Below, one piece after another: positions 45,091-56,794 of a DNA stretch of 64,000 bases. Each line of letters begins with the position of its first letter. Within the stretch, counting starts at the first letter, position 1. The stretch is taken from positions 370,967,501 to 371,031,500 of the forward strand of contig CM057451.1 of the NCBI GenBank assembly GCA_016271365.2, given 5' to 3'. Source of the DNA: Neoceratodus forsteri (lineage: Eukaryota; Chordata; Ceratodontiformes; Ceratodontidae). A program made the translations under genes and the position numbers. Under the pieces are notes generated by a model that was not told the origin of the DNA, ran no database searches, and saw nothing but the letters and a program-made list of their open reading frames with translations.

Positions 45091-45160
45091 TGAGTCCCAA
45101 GCAGTATCAGAACTGACCGTAAGTCAGCCAGGAGAATGTAAACAGGTAAGAGAAAGCTAC

Positions 45161-46327
45161 TCAAGAAAGAAGACCCTGAAGAACAGCTAGGCCGAAACTG
45201 GCCATACGCCTGGAAGCACTATCCAAGCTGTAATGGAGGACAAAGGTGTGAACTGAACTCCAAGTGGCAGCTGCACAGATGTCCACAGCAGACACATTTC
45301 TGAAGCAGGCAGTACAGGCGGCCATACCTCTGGTGGAGTGACCCTTGACTGCCCCAGGTAAGGGCTTGTTGTACTTACAGTAGCAGTACACAATGCAATC
45401 TGCCAACCATTTGGACAAACACTGTTTCGAAACAGATGCCCCTTCTCTCTTGGGGGCGAACAAAACAAACAACTGATCAGTCTTGCTAACTGGTTGGGTA
45501 TGACTGGTATAATAATGTAGCACCCTGTGAACATCCAAGGTATGCAATAAGGCCTCCCCCTGATAAGAATAATCAGGGAAATACAGGTAGGTAGATGGAC
45601 TGGTGTAGCATAAACTCAGACACCACTTTAGGAAGAAACTTCGGATTAACATGCAAAGACACCCTGTCATTGTGAAAAACTAAGTAAGACTCTTTACACA
45701 TCAGAGCCTGAAGCCTGGAAATCCTCCAAGCTGGGAAAACAGCAACTAAAAACAATGCTTTCCACGACAGAAAGCATAGCTAACAACTTGCAGACGGCTC
45801 AAAGGGAGGCAGAGTGAGCTTTTCCAACATAAAAAGAAGGTCCCATGGGGGAAGGGATCCCAAATGGGAGGTTTCAAATGTAGGATACCCCGCAAGAATG
45901 TGCGGGATACCTCCAGCTGGGCAACAGCCTTGCCCTCAATAGGTACGTGGTACGCAGAGATGGTGGAAAGGTGCACCTTAAGCGAAGAATACCCCAAACC
46001 AGAGTCCAAGAGGGAAAAGAGGTACTCCAGAATCAGATTCACTGAGCAGGTGAAGAGATCCCAGTGGCAAGCGGTGGCCAATATGGAGAAGCACTTCCAC
46101 TTCATTGCATAGGTGGCTCTCGTGGACAGTTTCCTGGCAGCCACCAAGACATCAGCAACCACAGAAGAAACTCCAAAGCAGGCGATAGCAAAGTCTGCAG
46201 ACCCACGCATGGAGATGCAGACTTGAGGTCTGGATGGACCAGGGTGCCCTGCTCCTGGGACAGCAAGCCGGTGCACAGGGGCAAGGGAACAGAAGGTTCC
46301 ACTGCCAGCTGCTGCTGCAGAGAACAC
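45161..46327 (-). pseudogene. DIRS D tyrosine recombinase, one frameshift
   Basis: Two open pieces cover almost the whole protein. 45746-46327 (193 codons) is the N-terminal domain with TRATYAMKWKCFSILATACH and GYSSLKVHLSTISAYHV. 45161-45670 (169 codons) is the catalytic domain with LFVLFAPKREG, the HxxR box as GHSTRGMAACTACFR and the nucleophile Tyr in FVLHYSLDSASRRMASFG. A bridging segment (45573-45755) has VAVFPAWRISRLQALMCK, containing the first Arg. It is the best preserved recombinase of the A/B/D subfamily, with apparently one or two frameshifts. Confidence 0.9.
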
Positions 46328-46437
46328 TAAATCTGTCGTGGCCAGAACGGAGCAATGAGAATCATCGTGGCCCCCTCCAACTGGAGCTTGAAGAGAACCC
46401 TCTGCAGAAGTGGGACGGGAGGGAAGACAAACAGAAA

Positions 46438-46630
46438 ATACAGGTTACTCACCTGTAACAGGAGTTCTAGGAATGGTATATGTTGTTCATCCACACTTAT
46501 TGGCAGGTTCCTTGCCGCTTTAAATCTTGCCAGAAGGTCTTCAAGCTGGCTCCTCCCACCCACCCGGGTGGTAAAACTCGGCCCCCATGACGCCAGATCT
46601 GGCCCACTGGAAGCTTCCACAGCGTCGTCG
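46438..46630. repeat. DIRS E left (3') ITR with terminal extension
   Basis: 46478-46622 pairs with about 52100-52257, sharing TTGTTCATCCACACTTATTG, CTTGCCGCTTTAAATCTTGC and GGTCTTCAAGCTGGCTCCTC. The extension holds GTTACTCACCTGTAAC, with sense GTGAGT at 46452-46447. Confidence 0.88.
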
Positions 46631-46645
46631 GGAGGTCGGGTCGGT

Positions 46646-46760
46646 GGTGGATGAACAATATATACCATTCCTAGAACTCCTGTTACAGGTGAGTAACCTG
46701 TATTTAGACATGGATATGTTGTTCATCCACACTTACTGGCAGACTCCTAGCAGTTCTCCG
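46646..46760. repeat. DIRS E internal complementary region
   Basis: GGATGAACAATATATACC to AGGTGAGTAACCTGTATTT is the reverse complement of the left outer end. AGACATGGATATGTTGTTCA then TCCACACTTACTGGCAG is the reverse complement of the right outer end. Plus-strand GTGAGT is at 46689-46694. Confidence 0.88.
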
Positions 46761-46809
46761 GGAGGAGGGAGGCAAGGCACACCCCCAATACTTACTTGGG
46801 AAATAAGGA

Positions 46810-47777
46810 CTGAGAACTGAGGCCCCAAAACCAGCATCCCGCGTGACTCAAGGTCGATGTGGTAATGGTAATAAAGGTGTGTGCTGACTTCCAGGTAGCA
46901 GCCCTGCAGATTTCCTGGATAGGGACGCCCCTGGAAGCAGCCACCGATGCAGCAGTATGACGGGTAGAATGAGCTCTTATCCTCTGGGAGGCTCCATGCC
47001 CGCCAACTTATAGCAGCGATCTATGCAGGAGGTGACCCACCTGCCTATCGTCCGCTTGGCTGCAGGTCTGCCAGATGCGACTTCAGCGTAGGGTGACAAA
47101 CAGCTGGCGAACCTCTCCTCAATTTCAGCCGCCTTTATAATAAGCGGTAGCCTCTCTAGGGTCCAGAGTGCATGAGCCTATATTCGCCTCGAGGTGTGAT
47201 TGGGGTAGAACACCGCAGAGTCAGCACCTGGTTAAGGTGAAACTCCCATACCACCTTCGGAAGGAATTTCGGGTGGGGGCGCAGGACAACCTTGTCCCTG
47301 TGGAAGACCAGGTAAGAAGACTCGATGCAAAGCGCCTGGAGCTCTCCCATCCTTCTGGCTGACGTGATAGCCACCAAGAAGGCGGTCTTCCACGACAGGT
47401 GAGAGAGTTCACACCTGTGTATTGGTTCGAATGGCTTGCCCATGAGCTTTGCCAGTACCAGCAGTAGATCCCACGGAAGTGGAGGTTCTCGCACCGGAGG
47501 GGAAATGTGATCAAGGCCTTTGAAAAAGCGCCCGACCACCTTTTCCTGCGCCAACGACTGCTTCCCGGCCCGCGCCCGGTAAGCAGAGATGGCTGCCAGG
47601 TGCACCTTTAGGGTCAGCCGACCTAAGCCCTTGACTAGCAAGGGACCATAAATAGTCCAAAATGCTTGCCACAGAACAGGAGGAAGGGTCCAAGCCCTTG
47701 CCCTGACACCAAATGGAGAATCTCTTCCATTTGAAGGCGTAGCATTTTCTGGTCGACTTCACGGGACGCCTCAACAA
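46810..47777 (-). pseudogene. DIRS E tyrosine recombinase, broken
   Basis: The N-terminal domain (47511-47777) has STRKCYAFKWKRFSIWCQGK. The middle (47156-47641) has LTLKVHLAAISAYRARAGKQ, KTAFLVAITSARRMGELQAL (first catalytic Arg) and HRDKVVLRPHPKFLPKVVWE. The C-terminus (46810-47000) retains YHYHIDLESR, where the Tyr after His is the likely nucleophile, and AGFGASVL. The HxxR region lies between and carries stops. The frame shifts at least three times. Confidence 0.85.
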
Positions 47778-47838
47778 CGCTGAGGACCTCGCCGGAAAGA
47801 CCCAAGGCCTGGAACTCTGCCAGCCAGGAACCAGGCCG

Positions 47839-49732
47839 TCAGGTGCAGGGATTGAAGGTCCCGATGGAACACCTTCCCCGATTGACTGAAAGCAGGTCCA
47901 GGCGAGCTGGAAGCTGCCTCGGGAGCCTGGAGCTGAGGCTGAGGAGATCTGGGTACCAGAACTGGCGGGGCCAGTCTGGGGATATCAGGATCACCTGCGC
48001 CTTGTCCCTCCTTGCTTTGAGAAGCACCCTGTGAATCTAGGGAAATGGGGGAAAGGCGTAGAAGAGGCCCGGGGTCCACAGCCTCGAGAAGGCGTCCCCC
48101 TGCAGCAGGCCCTGCTGAGGGGGGCGGGCATGAAACAGCTCTCAGCTCTCTGCTCTCCTGAGGCAAACAGGTCCACCTGAGGTGTGCCCCAGTGGGAGAA
48201 CAGATCTTGTACTACCTCCGGCAGGAGAGACCACTGCGGAGATGCAGCCCCTATCCGGCTCAGGGCATCGCCAGGGTGTTGGAGGCTCCTGCCACATGAA
48301 TGGCTAGAGATCCGCCTCCAGGTTGCGCCGCAGTGACCAAATGCGGACAGCTTCCTTGCATAGAAGTATGGAGCACGCCCCGCCCTGGCGTTCAGGTAGT
48401 ACATGGTCGGGTATTGTCCGCCTGGACTCGGACCACTTGACCCCGGAGAAACGGAGCAAAGGCGGTGAGAGCTAGGCGGACCGCTCGGAGCTCCAGCAGA
48501 CTGATGTGGCATCGGGACTCCCGCGGGGACCAGAGACCGTGCACTCGGTGTTCCCCCAGATGGGCACCCCAACCCATCAGAGAGGTATCGGTCGATAGAG
48601 AGACCGTCAGCTCGGGGCGGACAAACAGGATGCCCTCCTGCAGATGGAATGGAATGGTCCACCACTGGAGAGCGTTCCACATCTCCTGGGTCACTATCAC
48701 TAGCTGGTCCAAAGGATCGCAGCATTGTGACCACTGGCTGGCCAGTCCCCACTGAAGGGGGCGCATGTGCCAGCGGGCCCAACGGACCACGCTGGTACAG
48801 GCCGCCATGAGACCCAGAAGGCGCAGGAAGTCCCGGGCAGGGCCCGATTGCCCAACCAGAAATGATTGGGCAAAGGAGGTAAGAACTCGCCCTGTCCGCG
48901 GGAGCCGTGTTTGGCTCAAGAGAGTCGAGCCTGCCCCAATGAACAGGATCACCTGCTTTGGCTCGAGTTCCGACTTGGCCTCGTTGATGAGAAGGCCAAC
49001 TCAAGAGCAAACCTGGAGGGCCAGATCTCTGGACCGCTCCACCTCCCGTCTGGAGGAGGCTGCTATCAGCCAATCATCCAGGTAAGTGTACACCCGGACC
49101 CCTCGGCGCCGCAGAAATGCTGTCACCACTGCCATGCATTTGGTGAAGACCCTGGGAACTGGAGATAAGCCGAAGGGCATGGCTCGGAACTCGAAGAGGG
49201 ATTCCTCCGCTTGAAAGCAGAGGAATCTCCGATGTGACGGACGGATAGGGACATGAAAACACACGTCCTGTAGGTCCAGAGAGCAGAACCACACGCCGTG
49301 TTCCAGAGATGGTATTATCTGCGCCAGAGTGACCATCCTGAAGGTTCGAGACCTTAGGAACTTGTTCAGGTCGTGTAGGTCGAGAATGGGGCGCCAGCCC
49401 CCCGTCCGTCTCGGAACCAGGAAATACCTGGACACGAACCCCGGGTCTGAAGGGGGTCCTCCACCTCCGTGATCACCTCCTTTGAGGAGGAGAGCGATGT
49501 TGGCTCGGGCGAGCCACCAGTGAGGCTGGCGGACCCGAGGCCCCCCGAGGTGCGACGGCTCTGAAGGGCGGGGCCTGCTCGAATTCCAGAAGTAGGCCTT
49601 TTCCCACCACCTCCAGTACCCACCTGTCCATGGTAACAGCGGATCAGGCGGAAAGGAAGTGTCTGAGCCGTCCCCCCACGGGGGGAACCAGGGGTGAGGT
49701 GACCGGATGGGCGACACCCTCAGCCCGTCCAC
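47839..49732 (-). pseudogene. DIRS E reverse transcriptase-RNase H
   Basis: RT is open over 243 codons (49001-49732): FVSRYFLVPRRTGGWRPILD, then SLDLQDVCFHVPIRPSHRRF (motif A), FRAMPFGLSPVPRVFTKCMA and VYTYLDDWLIAAS (YxDD). After a frameshift RNase H is open at 48392-48952, with SLSTDTSLMGWGAHLGEHRV (Asp), SLLELRAVRLALTAF (Glu) and VRVQADNT (Asp). The tail appears at the end of another frame near 48130-48200 as HWGTPQVDLFASGEQR. It overlaps the recombinase start. The active-site residues are intact, but the reading frame is not continuous. Confidence 0.9.
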
Positions 49733-49849
49733 TGGGCAGGCTTGGAGGAAGGACCGCCGAGGGACCTCCTGGGCCTTACCTCCCTGCTTCCTGTTGGAGG
49801 AAGCCGCTTTGGGCTTGGGATACCAGTGTCGAGCCTGCTGGCCCTGGCG

Positions 49850-51941
49850 CTATTGGGCCGGGACAAGGACGCAGAAGGACGAAAAGGGCTTAGGCTGTGG
49901 CTTGCTGCCTTTTGTCCTTCTGAGTGGAAGAGACAGAGTCCAAGGTAGCACTGGACTTCTGATCCTCTGCAGGTGACCTTCCACCCCAGGGCCGAAGAGG
50001 TCAGTCCCCAAAAAGGGAACATCCGCCAACTTGTGCTGGGTATCCGAGGTAAAGGTGGATATCCTCAGCCAAGCCCGACAATGCATGGCCACTGCGGCCG
50101 CCACAGACCTGGCACATGAGTCCCCAATGTCTAACGCAGTCTGGAGCTGCTGTTTAGCCACTGCCCTGCCCTGGTCCCGCACCTGCCTGACGGTAGTCTG
50201 CAGATCTGCAGGAAGATGAGGGACAACCTCATCCAGGGAGCCCAACAGGGCATGAGAAAAATGTGCCATGAGGACGGCCGAACTGGCCTGATGAAGGCCG
50301 AGAGAGGACGCAGCATAGACTTTTCGCCCACCATAATCCAATTTCTTGGATTCCTTGTCGGGAGGTTTGTCCACATCCCTGGCGTTCCTGGCACGCCAGA
50401 AAACGCTGTCGGTAACCAACCCCTCGGCCAAGGGGTGTTCCGAAAAACCGGACAGGGAACCGGTAGGGACTGCATACTTCCTGGCCAACCTGGCCGAAGG
50501 CGCAGGGCAGGAAGCAGGACGCTGCCAAAGTTCCAAGGCCGGACCCACTATGGCTTCGGCCATCGGAAAGGCCTCCGTAGGAGAATCCCTACGGTCCAGA
50601 ATCTCCGTGAGGGGATACCTGGCCCGTTTAGAAACGGGTTCGAGCTTCATCCCGGTGGACTCCGAGATGAGTCAAAGCAACCCTAAGAAGGACGAAGGGC
50701 TATCGTCCATTGACTGTCCTCCCGAGGACTCCAAGTCCATGCGCTTGGAGAAGAGGGAGGAACCATCATCGGACTCAGAAGAGTCCTCAAAGAGCTGCCT
50801 CGGCCCTGAGCCACCCTCCACCTGCCGAGGTTTACCGGGAGTGAGGGTGACCGAAAGCCTATGGGGCAAACCCAAAGCCGACCGAGAATTTTTGGTCGGA
50901 GCCCCAACTAATGGCTGTGGGGGCAGAGGTTCCACCAGAATCGGTGGGGCAGCTGGAATTGGCCAAACAACCAGCCTGAGAACAGGCTCCTCGACTACAA
51001 CGAGGGGTTGTTTCGGCTGCTCCGGTGACAGCCACTTAATGGCCGGGGAAGATGACTGGGTCGGCTTATTTCCAGTCAAAAGGAGCTGTTGCCACATAAG
51101 TTCCTCGCATCTCGACACAACTTGCGCCGGGCTTCCCTCGTCCGAGGAAGAGAAAGAGCGGCGCTGCTTGTCATGGAGCCGAGACTCGCCTAAGACGGGC
51201 GGGATCGCTTGACCGTGAGGATGTCCGGACCGAGACCAAGAGTGGCGAGAGAAGTGTCGGAATCGGCACTCTCGGCTCGACGATCCCACCAAGACTCCGG
51301 AACCGAGGCACAGACGAGCCGACGGGATCCTCAACCTCCACCGGGGAACCGGGAGAGGATTCTCAGCTTCTCCAGCCGACAACCCGTCTAACGGGTCGAG
51401 AAAAATCTCGACCCTGTTGACAGGAGTCTCGGTCAACTGGCCCGACGGGGACACCGTGAAGCCAGTGGCCGAAGCTGAGGGGTCGACCGAAGTCGACTGT
51501 CAACAAGGGGAGGGGGATCTTTCCCGCTCCCAAGAGTGTCAACGGAGAGACTTACTTCTGCTCTTTTTGGACCTGGAAAAAGGTCCCGAAGAAGTTGGAC
51601 CCTCACCTTTGGTCGAGAGGGTCAGACAAAGCTCCTTAAAAGAAGTCGAGTACGAGGCACCGAGAGAGAGCGGGACAAATGCTGCAGCCGAGGTAGAAGC
51701 GCCCGCCGCCTCCTCTTCGAGGGCGATCATCTGCTCTAGCTGATCCGCCGAGATACCGCCGACACCGCCAACGGCCTTTAGATTTCCCACCGTGGAATTC
51801 TTTCTCGGGCCCCAGTTGTAATCGGGCAGCACGGTCTTCAAGGACGAAGGCCGAAAAGGAAGAGCACAAGTCGCAGGCCTGCGGGTCGTGCTCAAGGCCC
51901 AGGCAGTAGACGCACGTGGAGTGCGGATCCGTCCTAGACAT
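49850..51941 (-). pseudogene. DIRS E gag-like ORF1
   Basis: Three long open pieces are in order. 51539-51941 has the CCHC knuckle CVYCLGLEHDPQACDLC near its start (HSTCVYCLG at about 51900), then acidic and Ser-rich sequence. 50672-51454 (260 codons) is Ser/Arg/Pro-rich. 49850-50650 (266 codons) begins KLEPVSKRARYPLTEILDRR and contains PPDKESKKLDYGGRKVYAAS and LGLHQASSAVLMAHFSHALL, the block shared with C and F, then RAWLRISTFTSDTQHKLADV. This is the best preserved gag here. The knuckle is N-terminal, not C-terminal as in retroviral Gag. Confidence 0.85.
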
Positions 51942-52099
51942 CTTCTACCCGCAAGGGCACCTCCGAAAACCGGGAGTCGATTTGTCCATCGCAGCCGCGA
52001 GGAGAAGAAGACCGAAGTCTTTTTAGCAAAAAACTTTTTAATTTCGAACTTTTCGAAGAATTAGGAACCAGTCTTAAACACAACGTGTTAAGGAGGGAA

Positions 52100-52260
52100 C
52101 CTGAGCTTCCAAGCGGTAAGGAAGATCTGGCATCATGGGGCGGAGCCGAGAGTTTTACCACCCCGGTGGGTGGGAGGAGCCAGCTTGAAGACCTTCCGGC
52201 AAGATTTAAAGCGGCAAGGAACCTGCCAATAAGTGTGGATGAACAACATATCCATGTCCC
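52100..52260. repeat. DIRS E right (5') ITR
   Basis: Inverted partner of 46478-46622. It ends at about CATATCCATGTCC. Short indels (for example at AAGCGGTAAGGAAGATCTGG) separate the two copies, so E looks older than C and F. Confidence 0.85.
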
Positions 52261-52277
52261 TAGAACCTCCGGTATCC

Positions 52278-52687
52278 AGTTATGATAGCGACTGTCAAAA
52301 CAGCGACTCATTTACAGCACTGTTCTTCTGGGCTACCCTGTGACAGTAGGGATGAAGGAGGGCGACCGGAAGGGGAGGGATAGGGAAGAGGGTTTGTGTG
52401 GGGTAGTGTCCTGTGCTGCTACCAAGCTAGCTGTGTGGTGTGGTGGTGAGGGTGGCTAGCTTCAGTGCAGCAGGTACTGGGTTCAGGGCTGGGAACCTAT
52501 TATTGCTGCTGCTGTTTTTTTTTTTGTCAGACTGTCTCTCCCTCCCCGATATGCACCCCATACTATATTAAATTATATTAAGATATACAGTATCTTGTCA
52601 CCCACAAGTGTACATCATTGATCTGCTTTTCGGTAAAGTACACTAGCTGTAACAGCAATCACTGTTTTACGATTGCTGTTATGACAT
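52278..52687. mobile_element. Small non-autonomous TIR element (MITE-like)
   Basis: The left end, TTATGATAGCGACTGTCAAA then ACAGCGACTCATTTACAGC, pairs imperfectly with the right end. Read on the other strand, the right end is CATAACAGCAATCGTAAAAC then AGTGATTGCTGTTACAGC. The interior has no coding potential and a T-run at 52515-52526. It lies between E and the resumed D sequence. No clean target duplication was found. Confidence 0.6.
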
Positions 52688-52699
52688 GAAACCAAAACC

Positions 52700-54314
52700 T
52701 CCCTTTCCAGAAGAGGGACAACACGTCGCACCAGAAAACTCCAGGCCCTGGATCAAGCGAGCAGAAAAGTGGCAGTTTTGCACGGAGTGGGGACACAAAA
52801 AAGTCCAACTCTGGATGTCCCCATCAGTCAAAGAGGTCTTCGACTACTGAGGACAGTAATTCCCACTCGTGCATCTTCAACCTGGACCAGCTTAGGCTGT
52901 TGGCCAAGACATTTTTGATGCCAGGAACATGAACAGCTGAGCGTTCCTGCCCATGCTCAATGGCCCAATACCAGACCCTCAAGAACTCCTGACAAAGGGG
53001 GTAAGAATGAGTGCCCCACTGTTTGTTGATATGAAGACTACAGACATGTTGTCCGTCTATACCAGCAGTGGGCCTGGAAGGATGTGGGTCTGGAAGGCCT
53101 GCAGAGCATACAGAACTTCTTTCATCTCTAGCACATTGATGTGGAGATGCTGCTCCGTCTTGGACCAAGTGCCTTGGGTCTGATGGTCGGTTAAATGAGC
53201 TTCCCAGCCCAGGCCAGAGGCGTCCATGGTGAGGATCTGCTGAGGAGGAACAACACAGAGGGGGACCCCTTCAGGAGACTGGAAGGGTTCTGCCACCACT
53301 CCAAAGTCCTCTTCACTGGAGCCGAAACCAGTTGATCCAGATTGTCGGTACACTGATTCCACTGGGTTTGAAGAGTCCACTGGGGAACCCTCATGTGGAG
53401 GCGGGCCAGGAGAACTGTGGTTATAGCCACCGCTGTGTGTCCCAGTAGACAAAGAAACACCCTGGCTGTAACCTGATGACTAGAGGATATCAGCCACGCC
53501 TGTGTCATCAGGTGTTCTGCTCTGTCCTCCGGCAGGAAAGCCTTGCCCTGCGATGGAGTCCAGGATTGCACCTATGTACTGGAGGCACTGGCACGGACAT
53601 AGACAAGACACTGACAGGTTGATTGTGATCCCTAGCATCTGGAAGAGCCGGAAGGTGCCTTCCGGGGTCCACAGCAAGAGAATCCCAGAGGGGGCTGTGA
53701 GCAGCCAGTCGTTCAGGTATGGGAACACAGAAAAGCATTGCCTCCTCAGAGCCGCAGTTACAACTGCCAGGTACTAGGTAAAGACCCAAGGTGCCGAGGA
53801 AAGGCCACAAGGGAGGGCACGAAACTGAAAGTGGTTCCCCTGAAAACAGAAGCAGAGGAAGCAGTGGTGGGCAGAGAAAACCTAGATATGGAAGTAGGCA
53901 TCCTGCATATCCAGAGAATAGAGCCAGCCCCAGTGGTGAAGGAGGGACAATAATCCCTGAAGGGTCATCATCCTGAATCGGTTGTACTCTATTGTAGAGG
54001 TTAAGATGGCTGAGGTCCAGAATTGGCCTCAGGTCCCCCATCTTCTTGGGGGACCAGGAAAAAGGGGCTCTATGGTACTTTTGTGCAGGAGAGCCTGAAT
54101 CTCTTCTCGGATCAGGGCGGCGTGGTCCCAAGAATAATGGGAGGGCTAGGGAAGGTTTTCCGGAGGGGGTTCCAGGGACCCGAGGGTATAACCCCGTTCG
54201 ATAATCTGAAGTATCCATTGGTCTGAGATTACTGTGCGCCACCCATCCAGGTATAGGGAGAACTGACCCCTGACCGCCTCCCACAAGGCTTCCGCTGGGG
54301 GGGGGTGGAGTCAA
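52700..54314 (-). pseudogene. DIRS D reverse transcriptase-RNase H, inactivated
   Basis: The RT part (53508-54314 and 53480-53728) is shifted between frames. KKMGDLRPILDLSHLNLYNR precedes motif A. The YxDD box reads MFPYLNDWLL, so its first catalytic Asp is Asn. RNase H (53057-53452) has LTMDASGLGWEAHLTD (Asp) and NVLEMKEVLYALQAF (Glu). The last box is GIKNVLANSLS (52824-53168), again with Asp replaced by Asn. Two active-site losses plus frameshifts show long decay. The 3' end was cut by the E insertion. Confidence 0.88.
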
Positions 54315-54613
54315 GCAGGAAGTCGGGCAGAGGTGCCGTGGGTGGGTAGAACACCTGTGGGCACTCTTGGGGCCCTAGGGGTGGATCCACTAGCTGACGA
54401 GGTGTTGGCCTTGCGCTTAAAGGCACCCTTTGACTTTTGGCCCTTGGAGAGCTGTCGAGTGAACCGTCAAAAGGACTAGCATTGGGGAGGCCGCAACTGG
54501 GAGCAGTACATAGAATGTACCGACTTCAGGGCCTTGCCAGATTCCTGAAGGCCTAGGCATCACCCCCGGAAAGAACAGCACAGAACCCCGTAGGGGGCAT
54601 CCAAGATTTTGGC

Positions 54614-56773
54614 CTAAACATCAGGAGCAAACCTAGATACCCTGAGCCAAGAGTGGCAGCGTATACAGATCCCTCTTACTGCCCCACGCCCAGAAGCACC
54701 GGCCCTCAGTACATGGCTGCCCACATCCGAACCGGATTTCAAGAGCTGGACTAACTTCATTTTAGTGGAATCTTCAGGAAGGGAATGAACCAGATCCCTC
54801 GCCTGGTCCCAAATGGCATTCTGACACTGCACCACATGGGCCGATAGTTTTGGGCACAGATGGCCAAAGTGGTAGAGGAATACACTCGCTTGGCCAACTG
54901 GTGCAGTTGATGAGATTCCTTGTTTGGAGGGTGGGTGCTGAGGTGCTTGGGTTTCTTAGTATGGTCATGAACGCATTGAGTCTGCCACGGGGTGTTTGCC
55001 AAAGAAGTCTTTGCCCACTGGCGCATGGTAAAGGTGATCCGCCTGCTTTGCCAAGGCCGGGGTGGTCGAGGGGTGAGTCCACACCATTTTGGTCACATCA
55101 TCACATGAGTCAATAAGTGGAGGGACCACCAAAGGGAGGGTCTCCTTTTTCCGCAGGTAAATAGCCAGATGGCGGCACTCCGGGTCAAGCTCCTTGGTCT
55201 CCATCCCATAAGGCACTGTATATGGCACATCACATCAAGGAAGGAGGGATCATTGGGGAAAACTTAGGGGTCTCCTGGGGAGGCTCATGATCACCAGAGG
55301 ATCCCTGAGAATCCTCTAACAAATCCGAGGAGGAACAGGAGGACTCATCTCCCAATGGTTCACTGTCTGGGATCAGCATCAGAGGGAGATGGTCTTCTCT
55401 GTGCTGGTTAGAAGACCCCTAGTGACCCCCAGAAGATCCAGTAGCATAGGTATTACTGGGACCTACCCAGTCTGAATCCCAGGGAGGGGGGGGGCCTGGA
55501 GGAAGGAGGGGAAGCCGGGTGCCTAAGAGCTTCATTGTCCTTCATAACGGTCCACCAAGTTGTAAATAAGGCATTATGATCCACCAGTGGAGGTGACTGA
55601 TATGGTGGATAAGGGTACCGGGGAGAAGGGTATGTGTATGTCTGTGGAGGAGGCAGCGTAGGGTACCCTGGCATAGAACCAGCAGGAGCCAGTTGGAGAT
55701 CCCTGGGAGGGCCAGCAGGCATTAGTTGAGGCTCAGGCTGAGGTAGAGGTGATGACAACTGAGGAGTCGTTGGTGTAGGCATCAGCAGAGCCGGCCTGAG
55801 CATCAGGTGAAGGCTGAAGTCAGTCTGAAGAAACAGCCAACCAGGCCCCTGAGGTGAGACTGGCGCCTGTGGGGGGGGGGGGATTCCCCCAAGGCAGGGG
55901 CAGAAACGTTGCCTGTGAGGAGGAGGCAAGCGCTTGCTCCGGGCGATGTCTGTAAGGGCTAGCACCAGCCCCAGAGTCAGGGACCAACGAAGGCAACGCC
56001 TTGACCGGGGGGGGGGGGATGACAGGTGAAGACCTGCCACCCGAGGAGCCAACCCCAGTCGAGCCACCCGGCTGAGGACCTGTGGGGATGAAGGGCCTGA
56101 GCATCAGGGGCTGAGAGGCAAGGGACAAGGTCCACTGTCCGGAGGAGCTGCCACCCGAGATACCTACGAGGGTAGTTGGGTGGACCACCAGGAACCCAGA
56201 GAGAGTGAGGGCTGCCGAGAACGGAGGAGCTGACCCCCTGCGGGAGGAGGATCCTGAGGCGGAAGCTGGTCTGTGTGGCAACCGCGAACGAGAAGCTGAC
56301 GGTGGACGGTCCCGGTGCCTGTGCTTCTCACTGGACCTCTTCTCCTTCTGGTAAGAAGAAGAGGAAGATGCCCTGGAGGCCAGGGAAGTGGAAGAGCTTT
56401 TCGTCTGAAGCTCCTTCTCCACTGCGGCTAGTTTTTGCTGTAATAAGTAACTTTGGAAAGTCTTCAAGTGGCGTCTCCGTGTGGCCTGTTTGAAGTCCTG
56501 GCAGTCCTTGCAGGCCTCAATGTTATGGTTGGGGCCTAGGCAGATCAGGCAGGAAGAGTGGCCATCCTTGGCAAGAATCTGCTTGCCACAGGCACACTTC
56601 ACTGGCCAGTCGGAAGACAGGGCTGGAGAAGAAGACATAAATCTGAAAGTAAAAACACCGAAAAATGATATTAACACTGTAAAGAAATAAAGAAAAGAAA
56701 CCATGGATAAACATGAGAAAATGGTGGTCGACAGAAGCAGGCATCCATGGTGATCTGACATGCACGGGTCCAC
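54614..56773 (-). pseudogene. DIRS D gag-like ORF1, broken
   Basis: The 5' piece (55820-56773, 317 codons) opens with a hydrophobic run (SFLYFFTVLISFFGVFTF) upstream of the probable true start. It then has CACGKQILAKDGHSSC and the CCHC knuckle CLICLGPNHNIEACKDC, followed by a Lys/Glu helix and a Ser/Arg-rich region (RSSEKHRHRDRPPSASRSRL). 55453-56067 is Pro-rich. 54614-55228 has NKESHQLHQLAKRVY and RAGASGRGAVRGICIRCHSW, matching the capsid-like block of E. Frames change several times. Confidence 0.82.
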
Positions 56774-56794
56774 GACAGGAAAAGAAATGAGGTA

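Larger units (their letters stand above)
46438..52260 (-). mobile_element. DIRS element E, nested in DIRS D
   Basis: A complete DIRS layout in 5.8 kb: 5' ITR (right), gag, RT-RH, recombinase, ICR, 3' ITR (left). It is a third subfamily, with ITR and terminal extension unlike A/B/D or C/F and a GC-rich coding region. Its right edge is fuzzy (52260-52278): a decayed CTAGAACCTCCGG follows that resembles the left extension. It inserted into the RT-RH 3' region of D. Confidence 0.9.

Noticed and set aside
45161..46327. Tyrosine recombinases read as phage integrases or bacterial transfer
   Set aside because: They lie beside DIRS RT-RNase H and gag between ITRs with ICRs, and carry the DIRS C-terminal pattern around KHYxLDxxSRR.
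47991..49073. A 360-codon open frame on the minus strand in DIRS E
   Set aside because: It is mostly a shadow of the RT-RNase H gene. Only its last part, around HWGTPQVDLFASGEQR, is the true ORF2 tail.
50346..51212. A 288-codon open frame on the plus strand
   Set aside because: It is the antisense of the DIRS E gag gene. The minus strand has the family motifs and shared blocks, and the plus-strand protein is Ser/Gly-rich without homology.
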